Below, piece after piece: positions 22,701-35,079 of a stretch of DNA of 64,000 nt. The DNA lies in assembly GCA_947172415.1 (NCBI GenBank), contig OX359190.1, positions 4,650,001 to 4,714,000 of the forward strand. The letters run 5' to 3'. Under the pieces are notes generated by a model, which did no database searches, was not told where the DNA came from, and worked only from the letters and a program-made list of their open reading frames with translations. This DNA comes from Chondrosia reniformis. Its lineage: Eukaryota; Porifera; Demospongiae; Chondrillida; Chondrillidae. The translations under genes and the position numbers were made by a program. Positions within the stretch are counted from its first letter, which is position 1. Every line of letters starts with the position of its first letter.

Positions 22701-25700
22701 ACTGTAGGAGAGTCGAAAGCCAAAAATGCTGGCACCTTTGGATTTAAATGGAAAGATAATTAACCTAAAACACAAATCTCAAACTTCACTAAGAGTAGCC
22801 AATAAGATCATAGGATGGTGACAACTTACAACATGTTTGTACATACGTATACAGCTACACATGCATTAATGAAGTAATTAACAAACATACAAATCAGGCT
22901 GGTCATTGTTGAACAGTTCCTTCACTGATACTATCCCTGTATCATATGTGTCATCATATTCATCCTATACGAAATAAGGTATATATAATACTTCTGTATT
23001 AAAGGCTTTAAGGGGCATACTTAAGATGGTTTTAGTGGAAATGAAATCCTCAACACAAGCATGTACATAAGTATGCATACACTTCTCATAATGTTTTACA
23101 AATTGAATACATCTATGCACGTAGGTTTTAGGAGAATGGTTTTATTTCCTTCTTGTGACTTAAAACAGAGGAACTACAATGTAGCCCTATAGTGGCCAAA
23201 TGAAACAATCAATAAATATCAACAAACATATAGAACCTTAAGTAATAATATTGGAAGCATATTTCTTTAAACCTTCCAACTAGCATACAAACCTCATATT
23301 CATCCACTTCATATTCAAATGCTTCAAGAATTTTATTTCTCGACACAGCTACACCTTCTTTGTCATTCAGAATACTGTCAGGGTTCATCTGCCTACACCA
23401 TATTAGAAACATTAAATAAAAAGAATAGTCTCATGGGTACATACATATGCTACCAACTTGAAGAAGTAAAAATTTAAATCTTAGCAATGCTAGTCATCAC
23501 CTAATGTCTAAGACATCTAAGAGAGTATATATGTGTATTAGTTCATTAAAATACTTTCAGTATGAATACATATGTATTCCACACAGACAAGCCAGTGTGT
23601 ACACTAATAAGTAATCAACATGGCTGACTAAAAAAGATAGACAGATTACACAAAAGCTATTCTTTAAATAAGATATCTTTAAGTATATGTAGCTCATGGT
23701 ACATTCATACAACTCGCAGGACAACAGGAGAAAACTACATGAGGTGGAATGTGTCGTATCTTTGGGATGGTACATCCCCAAGAAAAGTTCAACGCAGTTA
23801 TAAGAAATCCCTATTTTATTATTATGGAATGTGTCGTTAATCTTCTACGTACTTTTTTCCTCGATGTATTTGTGAAGTATTGACGTCTTCACAATGAAAC
23901 ATATCAAATTCATCATGATCATAAATACTATGCCTCTTATCCAACAGAGATGATGTTGTTGCAGCCTGAGTCTGCACAGTTGGAGACTGGTTTCTGCTGG
24001 AAATGAAAAGACGGAATTTTGAGACATTAGCTTGCCCACTTAAAGATAAAAACTACACAAAATGGCAGATATTTAAGAAGAGTCAGTATACAGCCATGAA
24101 TACAACTGTCATGGTAAGCTGCACACAGTCAGTACACACAACTAGTTCATACAACTAGTAACACCAAAGAGGTAGATCAAACGTAAGTGCACAAATATAG
24201 AGTCAAGCAATCAATCTGCCAAATGGACATTTTCTCCTATGCAGGAGGTTGTCCTTACAGCATTGAATCCACAAGCCAGATTTAGTCATGTAGTTATATG
24301 TAATGTTGGGCGGTATAACTGACAGATGGCATGCAGATAATGGAATTCATGGTAATCGATATCGCTGTAATTATAGCTATACCGTTGAACCGGTTAAGTG
24401 GTAAAATCAAGCAAATTGGAGTCCAAAATACCTGAAAAATACGCTTACTGCTTGTGGCTTATTCACGAGTAGAACTTCCACACTAGACTAGCACTAACGA
24501 CTTCAGCCATCTTGTTGTAGTCAAGCTTGCAAGTGGCTCTGGAATTATTCTGCAGGTGCACCAACCACATGTGTCAGAAAGATGGTATCAGTCATTTAAA
24601 TATCTTGATAAATGCAATAATCGTGATTTCACACGCATGATTATCGTGACCGTACTTTACAATACCACCCAACACTATATATATGTATGTAATTACTAAT
24701 GGTATGAAAAAGAAAATATACCTCTATATATGGTATCTGAAATACTTTGCAGTGGTACATGTAAACGATGTGACAATCAAACTGGAAGCTATCTTAATCA
24801 CCATTGATTTGAAAATCAGATAGGGCTCTTTGAAATAAATCCAGGGCTGGTACTTCACACAATGATAAGCAACTGAGCTAATATTCCCACATACGTAAAC
24901 AATGAATACTACTAAAATAATATTTAAGTGTAGCTCAAGCAACAATTATATATAAGCAGCTACAACAACATTCATCTCTTACGACACAGTATTCTCCTGT
25001 TCAGCTTGATCTGTGCCAGTCAGCATTCTCTGCAATCTCAAAGATAGTCTATTCTCAAGTACTGCTGATACTACCAAGGCTGGATCATGAGAACATTCCT
25101 TCAGACATTCTGATATAAAGTGGTCACTCAAATGCGGAAGTATTTCCTTGACTTCGGCAACAATGCTATTGGACCTACAGCTTGACTGAAAACATTGTTT
25201 GCATTTGTAGTTACATAATCAGCAACTACATTAGTATGCAACTACGTACATCCAATTTACTACTGAATTTGACTAGATGAGTTTATGTGTACGTTATGTA
25301 TAAATTTGAGAGTTGGTAAAACAGGTGTTATAATACACATACAGAAGGATTCAGAAAATATCAAGATCAAGAGAAAAGAAAAGTCTCCAGGACCTACGTC
25401 TTCATCCAAAGCTGTCTACAGATTTTAGTTCCCTATAGGCTTTTTTGAATAGTAGGCATGGCATCCAGGAAAATGATTCATTCAAAACATATAACATAGT
25501 GAACAGATATTGCACTACTAATATGCAGTTTAAACAAAAAAGAAGAAAGCAAAGCAATGCACAGAATATACAAATACTGTTTTTCTACTTTTGTGACATG
25601 GATATGAATAAAAAGCAACTTCTTTAATCACTTTGACTTACACAATATTGTAATTGGTTGAAAGGTCTAGGTCTATGACTATATACATACATACATAACA

Positions 25701-28700
25701 TCATAATGACCTTTGTAATGATTAATTGTATAGCTACTTTTCTACTTTAGTTAAGTACTTACAGCAAGTAAATAACGGAAAAATTGTGAACAAAGAGGAT
25801 CAGCTTAATAAAGCAGACAATTGAACTGCATGGGGGATTAGGTCATGAACTCTCCTAAGGCTAATAAACTTAGGTGTTGTAGTCTGTCTCCAATTTATTA
25901 GACATACAGATCTTTTAAGAATCATCTACATCCTTACCAGTGCAGCTCCTATGACTTCATCACTATTTGCTGTTTTTCCATTAACTGATTCCTTGGAAAA
26001 AGCTGTACACTTCACAGGATTCTCACATTTTTGCTGCTCCAAAATGGCTGTCATTGCTTCTGTCAGATATACCCTATTAGCCTCATCACTTACAAATTAT
26101 TTAAGGAAAATCAAAGAAAAATGGCTGACTTGAAAGTAAAAAGTCGAAATGCAATTATTGGACATCATGCAATTGGAACTGGCTAATAACAAAGCAGTCA
26201 AAATGTCTCAAATCTCAAGTATATATTATATATCATACCTATATTGTTACTTCAGCTATATAATTGATATATAAATAATTCTTATGTCTGCAGAATTTTA
26301 GGAGCTGGATTTGCATAAAATTGGTCCAAGAGGTTATTGTTAAAATTATACCTTCCAGATTTCACAGAGTATAGATACACATATAATTCAGTATTTGTCA
26401 GTAGGAGTAGGTGTTAGGCTTTAACTGTATAAACTCCCTCTAAAGTACCCATTAGGTAACACATTGACAATACGGATTGTGTGAGTCATACCTTACCAAG
26501 TCACTGCATGGCATTTGTTGACAAATTCTAAGCTTACTGAAAAGCATGCTTATAACATACATAGGTAAATGGATACATCAGCTGCTTGTTGGCTTCTAGA
26601 ATCAGTTGTACCAAATCAAGAAGATTGTATTGCCTTTGTAATTGACGTATAAAACTACAGGTATCAAAAGAGGTAATAACAAACAACAAGGAAGAAATGT
26701 CATCTCTAGATTGCATCCCACCCACTTGTGCCTCCTGAGGAGCACAATGAGCTAATGTGTAGAAATAAACTACCGAAGTCTCCTATTAGCTATCAAACCA
26801 TAGGCAGCTGTTTCTTCCTTATTAGGACTCATAAGTATGGCATACAGTGGAAGACTAAGTGACTACTCAACTCATCTGTACAGAGCACTGTACACTGTAG
26901 ATTGATTGCTGTAGCAATAAGCTCTATTAAAATAATGAAGGTTATCAAAACACCTAAACCCTCTGGTCCCAATGTGTTCAGATAAGTAACTTTCTACTCA
27001 ACTACAAATATTACGAATCTCTATGTACTAGGGAAAATTTCCAATAGCAGCAATGGCTGATGACCATAATTAGTGTCCACATACATACACTAGCCCTTTA
27101 TATTATATTCATAATTGTCTAATTCAAGGATATCCTCATTACACACTTCTTACTCTGTTCTAGAACTTGCCCACATCCCGTGGTTAGTTAGCCACACGAA
27201 ATGAATGGCTACAACGCACACCCACACAATCAAATTGCTCACTTCTTCTGTAGGCATTACAAATGTCTTTCTACCAGTCAGTGTACTCAGCAGTAACATA
27301 TCATGATCACATTTCAATAATTTAATATAGTAGAAACTTAATATACAGCCAATTAGCATTATACGTACATACATAATGGGTAATAAAATAATGTCAACAG
27401 AAGTGAACTAAAAAATGACAGTCATATCTATGTATACACTCACTTTGCTGATGATAACAAGGTCATACAAATTGCCAGCAAATCTTCACCTTTATATGAC
27501 CTTCATATTAAAAGATGTAGTTTTAGTCAATAAATACAGTTAGTGGATTCATGTAATTGCTATTATTAACATATAAGTGATGCAATTGCTGCTAATGTCC
27601 TTATTAACAGGTCTTATGGATGTAGTGTAGCTACTAAGGTCAACTGTTCATGTAGTCATGTGAACAGAGGTTAGTACAGCATCCACATAATCATGGGTAA
27701 ATTAATACATAATATCTATTCATATACACATGCATGTCCAGAATGAAGAAACTTACTTATTTGAAGATTCTATAAAGCATTTTTGAATCAACAAATGAGC
27801 TAAATTAATCCAATTCTCTTTTGCCTGTCTGAAAGCAGCTTTTTTACTATGTACAAGAATTAATATGAAGGTGGAATTTGAACAAATAAACCAATTACCA
27901 TTGGCAATACTATGTTGTGGTGTATGTTTTGTAAACTGGTCTATTGTGGACTTTCACAAAAATTAGACACTATTCCAAATTTCCAAAATTGGACCATCCA
28001 ATCAGGTTTCACTAAACATTGAACGATTAATTATATAGTCCAGCTTTCGCATCATTGACAATCTTAATATCACACTTGCATGTACATCCAAACATTAAGA
28101 ATATTTAAAATTTAGATATGTCAATCTTAAAGCTTCAAATATAAGATACACATTAGCTGCTTCCCTATCCTGCTGATAAGGAACTACAAGCTTTATTAGA
28201 TTGTGAAAATACCTTTAGGAAGACAAATTACTCATATTTCCATCTTATATATAATATACTGATTAATCTAGGGTAGGACTAAAAAGCTTTTTGAATGGCA
28301 TAGGGTAAATCTGGTTCCCATTGGGTATATTTCAGTCCTAATGGCCTGTTGGCTCATTGTGCTCCTCTAGAACATGAGTAGATAGGGTAGATCCAAAGAG
28401 AGTGATTTTTACTTTTCTTGCTGTTTTTAGCTACAGTGCCTACGAAAGTTAGATCACTGGTATTGATTGATCATAAATCTAATGTAAAATATGACTTAAA
28501 GATTTAGTTTCAATTGTAGATAAACAGAGTGACCTTATCACTTCTCCCCTTTCTGTCAGTAATTGAATATATTTGTGTTTAATCTCCACATATAGTGTAA
28601 GTCTACGAGACCAAATTCTCATGTTAAGAAATTACAAATAAACAAATCTGTACTAAGCTTTAATTAACCACGTAGATTATCACTAGATAAGAAGCTTCAT

Positions 28701-31700
28701 ATGAGTTCTACATGAGCAGGGTATCAGAACATAAAAAGTTATTATATATCTACACTGCTCAAAGAAGGATGACTATGCAGCCATCACGTAAATCCTCCCC
28801 CACAGACTAAATGGTCGCAGAAAGTCTAGGGCAAACAAACCTAGCCTAGCCTAGTTAGTCTATGAGGGAGAAAACAGCCTGAGGAAAAGTGGACTTCTGC
28901 GGGATTTGAACCTGTGACCTTCAGCTTTGTACGCTGCCGCTCTTGAAGTATACACTGAGAATGTATACAGCGATTATCTAGGTATTGTGGTTCTTAGGGA
29001 GGATCTGTAACTCTTCTGCTGGATGGGCTTCTTAGCTCAAAAGGCAGAGCGTCAGCGTACAAAGCTGAAGGTCACAGGTTCAAATCCCGCAGAAGTCCAC
29101 TTTTCCTCAGGCTGTTTTCTCCCACATAGACTAACTAGGCTAGGCTAGGTTTGGTTGCCCTAGACTTTCTGCGACCATTTGGTGTGTGGGGGGAGGATTT
29201 ACGTGATGGCTGCATAGCTCCTTCTTTGAGGAGTGTAGATATATAATAACTTGTAATGTGTAGATAAGAACCGGTTGTACATAATATATCAACAAACATA
29301 AGAATATATTAACATTAACATTACCTAAAAGTGAGTTTCTTTACAAGACTCTGCAGCAAGGGATAAGTGTCTTCATAAAATGATATAAGAATAGGAATAA
29401 CATTGGCTTCACAGAAGGACTGCTGAACAAAGCTGCCAATCTCAATGAAGGTATAAAGGGATGATGCAGTGTCTGACAGAAATAATACATAGTCACAAAT
29501 CTTCTCCTCATCAGGCAATCTATAATTACATAAACAAAATTGATGGCAGTTATATCAAAGTATAAATGTCTGTAGTAAAAGGCTCCTAACATACAAAATT
29601 ATGTGGTCAAATCTTCAAATTTAAAGTACATTAAAATCTCCTTAATTCAAATTCTGATATTTCAAATATAATGCTTAATTCGAACTTTTCTCGATGTACC
29701 ATTTCTAATGTATAGAATTTAGGCTCATTAATTCAAAGTTACAAATTAACATAATTGCAGATAATTAGAATCTCAAAGGTATCTCTTTTTAAAGATTTTG
29801 GCAGGAAAGAAGAGTGTTGCTAAAAAGATAAGAGTATTAGATTGCATTATATAGCAAAAATGTTAGACAAAAAATATAAGGTGTTGAAAGATGTAAATAA
29901 CAGTTTAAAAAATGTGGCTGTAGCAACCAAACTTGGAATACCTTTGAACACCTTATCTGGATGATGCACGAAAGACACCAATTCAGTAGAAATTGATCAG
30001 TAGTCTGCATAAGAAAACACGAATGGGATGTTTCGAAGACATAGAAGAAGCTCTCAAAATCTGGTTTCATGAAGCACAGAAACGTCATCTTCAAATTAAT
30101 GGGCCAATATACTACCCAAGGCCACACAATTAGCAGAAAGGCTTGAGATCGTGGACTTCCAGTACTCTGTAGGATGGCCTAATTGTTTTAAGATTAGGTG
30201 CTGACATACTCAATCCATTTAAGCTTTTTATTGTTTTTGTAACCTTGCAGTGTATTGTAGCAATATGTATATCAAAGTCCTTTTAATTAGAATATCCTGG
30301 ATAATTAGAACATTTTCTCTAGCCAGACCAATTCTGATTAATGAAATTTCACTGTATATTCCGGTAACAAGTATACTATCATACTAGAAATTTAAGTGTA
30401 TACTAAAATACTAGCCACTGCTTAACTGCATAATTTAAATACATATATATAGTTAATTGTCACTTTCAATAGTACATTATTAAACATAGCCATTAAGAGC
30501 TTTTAGATTGAAACTATAAACAATTAAATATTTTCATTGATATCGGAGTTACTAAATTAGAGTATTATTTTAGCTTAATATATGTCATGATAATTACACA
30601 ATCTGCTATAAAGACTTGTAGAGTAAGGATGTTTCACGGATACATACCCATTGATTCCACCCTCAGAGAGAAGAGATATATCCCTTGAGACACTTTGCAA
30701 AACCTAAAGTGCATTAGAAGGCCATCACATGTACAAGAGGCATATTTCTAAAAACCTGCTAGATATCAAATGTTTAGTACACCATTTTAGACTATACCTT
30801 TAATAATGCTGAAATACTGGCTTTTATATCCTTGTAATACCTAATATGTGTGTACAGAAATTACATGTATATATTTATAGGCACCTTAATAATATAGGAA
30901 TACAATAAATCAGAGCAGCTTTAAAGATTATGCAACTATCATCATCAATGGCACAACACAATTCAAGACAGGTGTAGTGCTTGCCTAAACATAATATACG
31001 GCTAAAAGCATGTATACATACTTTCATGACATAATACATATACTAATATACTAATGGCAGCCAAGATCCATGGAGGTGGCACATGTGAGGCAAGTGGCAG
31101 CTAAATCAATATCTAGCTAGATACCTACTCTATTAAATGTACTCGTGCATTAACTCCACTTACAGATTCATACTTGCATAAAATTCAGCCATACTAAAAT
31201 ATTTTGATACAAGAATCACAATTGTTGCTGGTGTTAAAAGGTTTATGAGTATGCCTACTTTATACAGAGTGTATGATTCGCTGTGGACTTAAAATGACAT
31301 CCAAAAACAAATTTTGGAATAATCTTTTTATTAAATGTTCAATAAAATTTCTACTTCCAAAATTAAAGAAGTCAAAATACATTTTTACACTTGCTCCATA
31401 TGCTGCTATATAATCTACTTTAAATAAAACTAAAATAACAACACATGCACTTAAGTAATATGTATTCTGATAAGTAATCTCACTTTGGTTGCTTCTCAAA
31501 CACATTTGCTAACATCTTTGTCAAAAGTTTCTTATTGCCCTGACTGTATAATTGGCAGAGATCTAGCATCTTTGGTATGTCAAACAGATAATTGCTGTAA
31601 ACAACATCTCCAAAGGCATCTCCATGCATGAAACATTCTGATGTTTCCTTATGTGTAGACATTCTCAAGTAGACCAAGAATACTCTCTTATGAACATCTT

Positions 31701-34388
31701 TCTCCAACTGACTGCTCTTTAGTGTAACATTTCTATATATTTGAACATACACAAAATATGCACTAGAAATATTTCCAGTGAAACCTCAAAATAGAGAGTT
31801 TGTACTTCATATAGACATTGCCTATATATAAAATATGGTTGCAAATATTTATGTAATTTCTGGTTTAATCAAGGACTGATAATCACATAATCTCTAAACC
31901 TACCCCAATTTTAACATCTCCAGCATTTTACATTTTGGGCAGGTTTATACAGGTTGTACACATTTATAAAAAAAGTCACTAACACTTTATCTATACACTA
32001 TATATTGCCCCTTGGGACATCTTGAGTGTCAACTAGATGGCTTGGGCTTTATGGTGGCTTACAGTGGAACATGAATGCACGGTAGGTATAGTCACTTGCT
32101 GAATATTACTACTTCAAAATATTCACACTACTTCATTGTAATGTTTTTATAAGACAGGTCACCTGTCTGGGGTTAAGTTTAGGGTGAGGGTGAGGGTGAA
32201 GGCTAGGGTCACCCGTCTGATGCAGCCAAACTATGTCTCAGATTAGGTCTCTAATGTGGCCTCTTAGGTGGCCAGATTATGAAGGTTCCACTGTATGTAA
32301 AAGATCAATGCATTTAGAAGTCTATGTACAACCATTTATAAAGAGTCTATTTGTAAATAGGAATACCATGTACCCAAAAACAGAAATCATTATACACAGA
32401 AAAATAATACTGCACGTTTTCATATTTTCATGAAACAAATTTTCATTTTTGTTTACTTGTAACAATTTTAATTTTAATAAGTACATGCATGTATATACTT
32501 GCACTAATAATCATAACATTTTCTAAGGCATAATTACTGTACAAAATAACATACTATGAATTTCAATACTATTTTCCTTTGAGATAATTTTTGAGTTACA
32601 TTGACATGAATTTTAAGTACATACCGTGGAGCTCTCTGAAGATAGGAGTCCAAAAATATTTGAACAGAGCTGTCATAAACAACCTTCGCATAAAAATAAA
32701 TTATAAAACATACTGTCAAGTATGCATGAGTACATAGATGTAGAATACTTTTCAGTATTTCTGAAGTTTTCTACAGTAAAAATAATTGATAGTGAATGCT
32801 AAATTTGAAAAAAATCAAAATAGCTACATAGGTTTATTTAATTTGTAGCTTTAAACTACAGTAGACTATATTCAAGGTGTTCTAGAACTACCTATTGAGG
32901 TACATAAGTGTACATAAGTCAAGCGTTATTATCAAATTTTAACTTTCTTGCACTTTTAGCTGTAAAGGTGATTTCAAACTTGAGAAATAAACTGCTTTTT
33001 CTAAAAGTATTGAGTAATTAAAAAAATCTTGCCATTTATGTTCATGTCTCTTGCATGATAAACATATTAAAGTATTTCACAAAGATGCTGCAGTTAGTAT
33101 AAAAGTTTTATGTCAAGTTGGAAAAAAAAACTATTTTCATTTGTGTAGACTGTGACTATTCTATCTATAACGAAAACAGCAGAGTTATACACAATTGGAT
33201 TCGGATCTATACAGTACGAACTATAATAGGGTACAATATACAAAGTTAAAATATTAACATCATACGTAGAGTATTTAAAAAGCTATATGAAAGTATATAT
33301 ACCTGATTCCAAAAGTCATCATAACACAGACCTAGTAACCACTTAAGATCACTATTCATCAACTGTAGAGTCTCTACCCACATCGAATCAGCCATGTCAC
33401 CCTCAGTGAATGGTAAAAATGAGGCATTCTTACACCAACAGGGATGCTACATAAAATCACAGAGTAACATACATATTTCTACAGTAGAACACACATATAT
33501 ATGTACATACGTATATCTCAGTATTGATATTACAATAAACAAAACTTCTACATACACATACAAATAATGGTGTTGGGATTTCTTCGTACTGCATCCAAAT
33601 TACGATAAAGGTGGGACCCTAGACTTGAAGAGCATTTGGAGATGCAGTTCATTTTTCTTCTTGAGTTCATGGTCAAACATTATAATCCTGTAGTTCTTCA
33701 GTGTCAAGCCTAGGGTCCCACCTTTATCATAACGTATACAAATACAGTGTCACCTCGATAATCCGCCTATAATTCTGCTAAATGAATTCATTTGTACAGA
33801 AAAAGTATATACATATTCCAGCTACTCAATGGGAAGCCAGTGAATTGAAAAAGAAAATATCATATTTTTCTTCTGTGCAACAAACACAGAATAAATCCTC
33901 ATTCTATTAAACATTAATAACACAAATACCAGTCTTTGGTCTGATACATTCACATTCAGGTACAATATATTTCTCTATAACTAGTGGCCTTTCTGCCAAA
34001 AGTATCATAAAGCATAGAGTGGGGTGGGGGCCTAGGAATCTGGTCTCTAATCAATACCATACCAATTTAATCATGGGATACGGTAAGGTCAAAAATCGCG
34101 GCTTCGAATATATGTCGTGTGTCGTGGAATAAACGACTAAAAAATGAACAATACTATTGAAGTACGGTTATTTGACGGCTAGTCATACTTTAAATGAATA
34201 CAATCAAGGGAATAACAACTGACTATTTCGTTGAGAATATAGTGGAGTGTTTTAAAAAGGTATCTTCCAATATAAATTAAAACGTATACTGTTATGAATA
34301 AACTCACGAGAGCATCCAATCCTTGAATTCTTCCAGTCTTTTGATCCAACGTTTTCCTTCTTCGTAAATTCAATGGTAACGCGGCCAT
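19707..34388 (-). CDS. ASCC2: Activating signal cointegrator 1 complex subunit 2, about 19 exons
   Basis: Ubiquitin-binding subunit of the ASCC complex (with the ASCC3 helicase), used in alkylation repair and in disassembling collided ribosomes. Exons, 5' to 3' on the minus strand: 34388-34308, 33446-33303, 32683-32625, 31732-31484, 30840-30798, 30703-30648, 29519-29325, 27846-27757, [short exon not found], 27489-27444, 26654-26577, 26532-26497, 26088-25938, 25185-24983, 23996-23853, 23392-23293, 22964-22891, 22178-22034, 19886-19707 (stop 19709). Phases agree except for the gap, which needs an exon of 2 mod 3 nt. Marks: MAALPL start, DLKWLLGLCYDDFW, HKRVFLVYLRMSTHKE, CUE domain ILPHLSDHFISECLKECSHD...VLE, DEFDMF, EDEYDDTYD-like DEYDDTYD, FTANHNRKKEAQKK tail. 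About 695 aa (human 757). Confidence 0.93.
20133..20840 (+). mobile_element. Hairpin-ended dispersed element, copy 1
   Basis: Starts TATCAGAGAGTACGGTAGTACTCTCTATGTAGGGATG, a short terminal hairpin, followed by CCCTATAAA and AAAACCGCCAAAAAAGG, and ends in an inverted pair (20640-20690 against 20760-20825; GGCACAAAAAGCACAGAAAC against GTTTCTGTGCTTTTTATGCC) around TTCATGCAT. Copies: 54712-55030 (inverted), 57838-58260, fragments 40845-40880 and 52890-53030. No protein; lies in ASCC2's last intron. Confidence 0.65.
21366..21859. mobile_element. piggyBac-type MITE with TTAA target duplication
   Basis: TTAA at 21366-21369 and 21856-21859 flank ends CCCTTTAATGACC and GCGCGGAAAGGG, the CCC...GGG/TTAA arrangement of piggyBac. 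The left end has a direct repeat of CCGTTGACGATATACATCGT, itself palindromic (GACGATATACATCGTC). The ORF on the minus strand (21813-21445) has no recognisable domain. Confidence 0.7.
22317..22480. mobile_element. Inverted-repeat MITE, copy 2
   Basis: Arms GGTGTATATGGATTTTAT and ATAAAATCCATATACACTG with outer ACCACGGCACTGA and GCACCGTGGTATGA. Same tail TTTTGGCGGGACTT as the copy at 18996-19360. In an ASCC2 intron. Confidence 0.65.
25330..25475 (+). repeat. Hammerhead-2 repeat, ribozyme deleted
   Basis: Shares TCAAGATCAAGAGAAAAG, CTTCATCCAAAGCTGTC, TTTAGTTCCCTATAGGC and GGCATCCAGGAAAATG with 5745-6000 and 34820-35075. The segment that should hold the CTGATGA...GAAA core is missing between AGTCTCCAGGA and CCTACGTCTTC. 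Confidence 0.6.
26700..26850 (-). repeat. Hammerhead-1 repeat, minus orientation, core mutated
   Basis: The reverse complement of 26798-26844 gives GCCATA, CTTATGA, GTCC, TAATAA, GGAA, GAAAC, AGCT, GCC, TATGG. GAAA and helix I are kept, but CTGATGA has one change (G to T), helix II has one mismatch and the cleavage triplet is GCC. Flanks match the family (CCTCCTGAGGAGCACAATGAGCTAATG in two blocks). Confidence 0.65.
28290..28395 (+). repeat. Hammerhead-1 family 3' fragment
   Basis: Contains CTGGTTCCCATTGGGTATA, GTTGGCTCATTGTGCTCC and GAGTAGATAGGGTAGATCC, equivalent to the region downstream of the ribozyme in the full copies. The ribozyme itself is absent. Confidence 0.5.
28739..29250. mobile_element. 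512-bp foldback element containing tRNA-like arms
   Basis: The outer ends TTATTATATATCTACAC and GTGTAGATATATAATAA are inverted and continue for about 200 bp per arm (GCAGCCATCACGTAAATCCTC against GAGGATTTACGTGATGGCTG, then AGAAAGTCTAGGGCAA against the complement). Each arm ends inward in tRNA-derived sequence; the spacer is about 28960-29020. It lies in an ASCC2 intron. Either a foldback transposon that captured a tRNA, or two tRNA-derived SINEs inserted head to head. Confidence 0.75.
29026..29098 (+). tRNA. tRNA-like sequence, probably a pseudo-tRNA
   Basis: Folds as a 73-nt cloverleaf: acceptor GGCTTCT with AGAAGTC (7 pairs, one G-U), D stem GCTC with GAGC, anticodon stem TCAGC with GCTGA around loop GTACAAA (anticodon would be ACA, after the expected T33), variable AGGTC, T loop TTCAAAT. 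The T stem (ACAGG with CCCGC) has two A-C mismatches and ACA is an unusual anticodon, so it is probably SINE-derived. A 5'-damaged inverted copy lies at about 28895-28950. Confidence 0.5.
29627..30356 (+). mobile_element. Tigger/pogo relic
   Basis: TA-flanked ends, with right end ATTTCACTG and a left end beginning CATTAAAATCTCC; imperfect inverted repeats rich in TTAATTCAAA / CTGATTAATGAAATT. Inside (+): KRRVAKK, VLKDVNNSLKNVAVATKLGI then PLNTLSG (psq-type HTH), and further on LAERLEIVDFQYSVGW, the CENP-B-type HTH region. Several frameshifts and no DDE motif. In an ASCC2 intron. Confidence 0.7.
33593..33740. repeat. Inverted repeat with 30-bp arms
   Basis: TTACGATAAAGGTGGGACCC then TAGACTTGA at 33600-33630 pairs with TCAAGCCTA then GGGTCCCACCTTTATCATAA at 33707-33736; spacer about 76 bp. 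Flank resembles a MITE; in ASCC2 intron 1. Confidence 0.6.
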
Positions 34389-34573
34389 TTTAATTCTCGA
34401 ATGGCTGCGTGCGTTATGGTAATCATCGCGACGAACGTAGCTTCTCTAATCCACGAATTTCAAATAAAATGGGTAAGGGTTGAACCGAAAGGGGAGGGGT
34501 TGAACTGGATGGGTGAAATGTATAAAATTAACTGAAAAACAAATTATCCCCACACAGAACGTTGAAGTAACTA

Positions 34574-34661
34574 TCACTTGTGGATGACTATAAAGTCTTT
34601 GTCGATGACCAACATTGTATCAACCAGCTCTCCTCCATTAAAGTCAAAGTTGACATATTTC
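34574..34661 (-). CDS. Terminal exon of an unidentified gene
   Basis: A good acceptor (TTTCTGTTACAG) is followed by 88 nt ending in TGA, encoding KYVNFDFNGGELVDTMLVID then KDFIVIHK. The frame is clean and strongly protein-like, and lies only about 190 bp upstream of the ASCC2 start on the same strand. I do not recognise the protein. The exons at 42016-42292 are on the same strand and may belong to the same gene, in which case a Ty3 element sits in the intervening intron. Confidence 0.5.
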
Positions 34662-34819
34662 CTGTAACAGAAAGGATATTGGGTGAATGAAAGGATGGAT
34701 TATATTTTCTGGAACAAATTATAAAAGCTCACCAATTTAATTATTTCTATCCAAATGAATCGTAACATATCAGTTGAACTTTGGATGATAAATTTGACAT
34801 CCTCAATAGACTGGAATAA

Positions 34820-35075
34820 ATATGCAAGGATTCACAGAAGATCAAGATAAAGAAAAAGACAAAGACTCCCAGGATCACTGATGAAGGGTGGAATTCCCAG
34901 AAACGGCTGTCTGACCCAGTGGAGAAGAAGATGAAAGAAGGGAAAAGAAGGAAGAAAAGACTACTGTATCTTCATCTAAAGCTCTCTTTAGGTTTAGTTC
35001 CCCTATAGGCTCTTTTTACAGAATAGGCATATAGCATGTAGGAAAATGGTATCTTAGATTTTTCATTGGCAGGTG
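34820..35075 (+). mobile_element. Hammerhead-2 repeat, best copy
   Basis: Blocks ACAGAAGATCAAGATAAAG, the ribozyme at 34871-34922, GAGAAGAAGATGAAAGAAGG, TCTTCATCTAAAGCTCTC, TTTAGTTCCCCTATAGGC and GCATGTAGGAAAATGG. Nearly colinear with 5745-6000. Non-coding. Confidence 0.7.
34871..34922 (+). ncRNA. Candidate hammerhead ribozyme, second subtype
   Basis: CTGATGA at 34878-34884; helix II GGG (34886-34888) with CCC (34896-34898) around TGGAATT; GAAAC at 34900-34904; loop GGCT; cleavage triplet GTC at 34909-34911. Helix I pairs TCA/TGA and, past an A-C mismatch, GG/CC. Reservation: the position next to the core in helix II is an A-A mismatch (34885, 34899) rather than the usual G-C, so activity is less certain than for the 15082 motif. 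Confidence 0.6.
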
Positions 35076-35079
35076 TAGT

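Noticed and set aside
32160-32215. GGGTGAGGGTGAGGGTGAAGG as telomeric or G-quadruplex sequence
   Set aside because: Only three or four irregular units, not a telomere repeat, and inside an ASCC2 intron.
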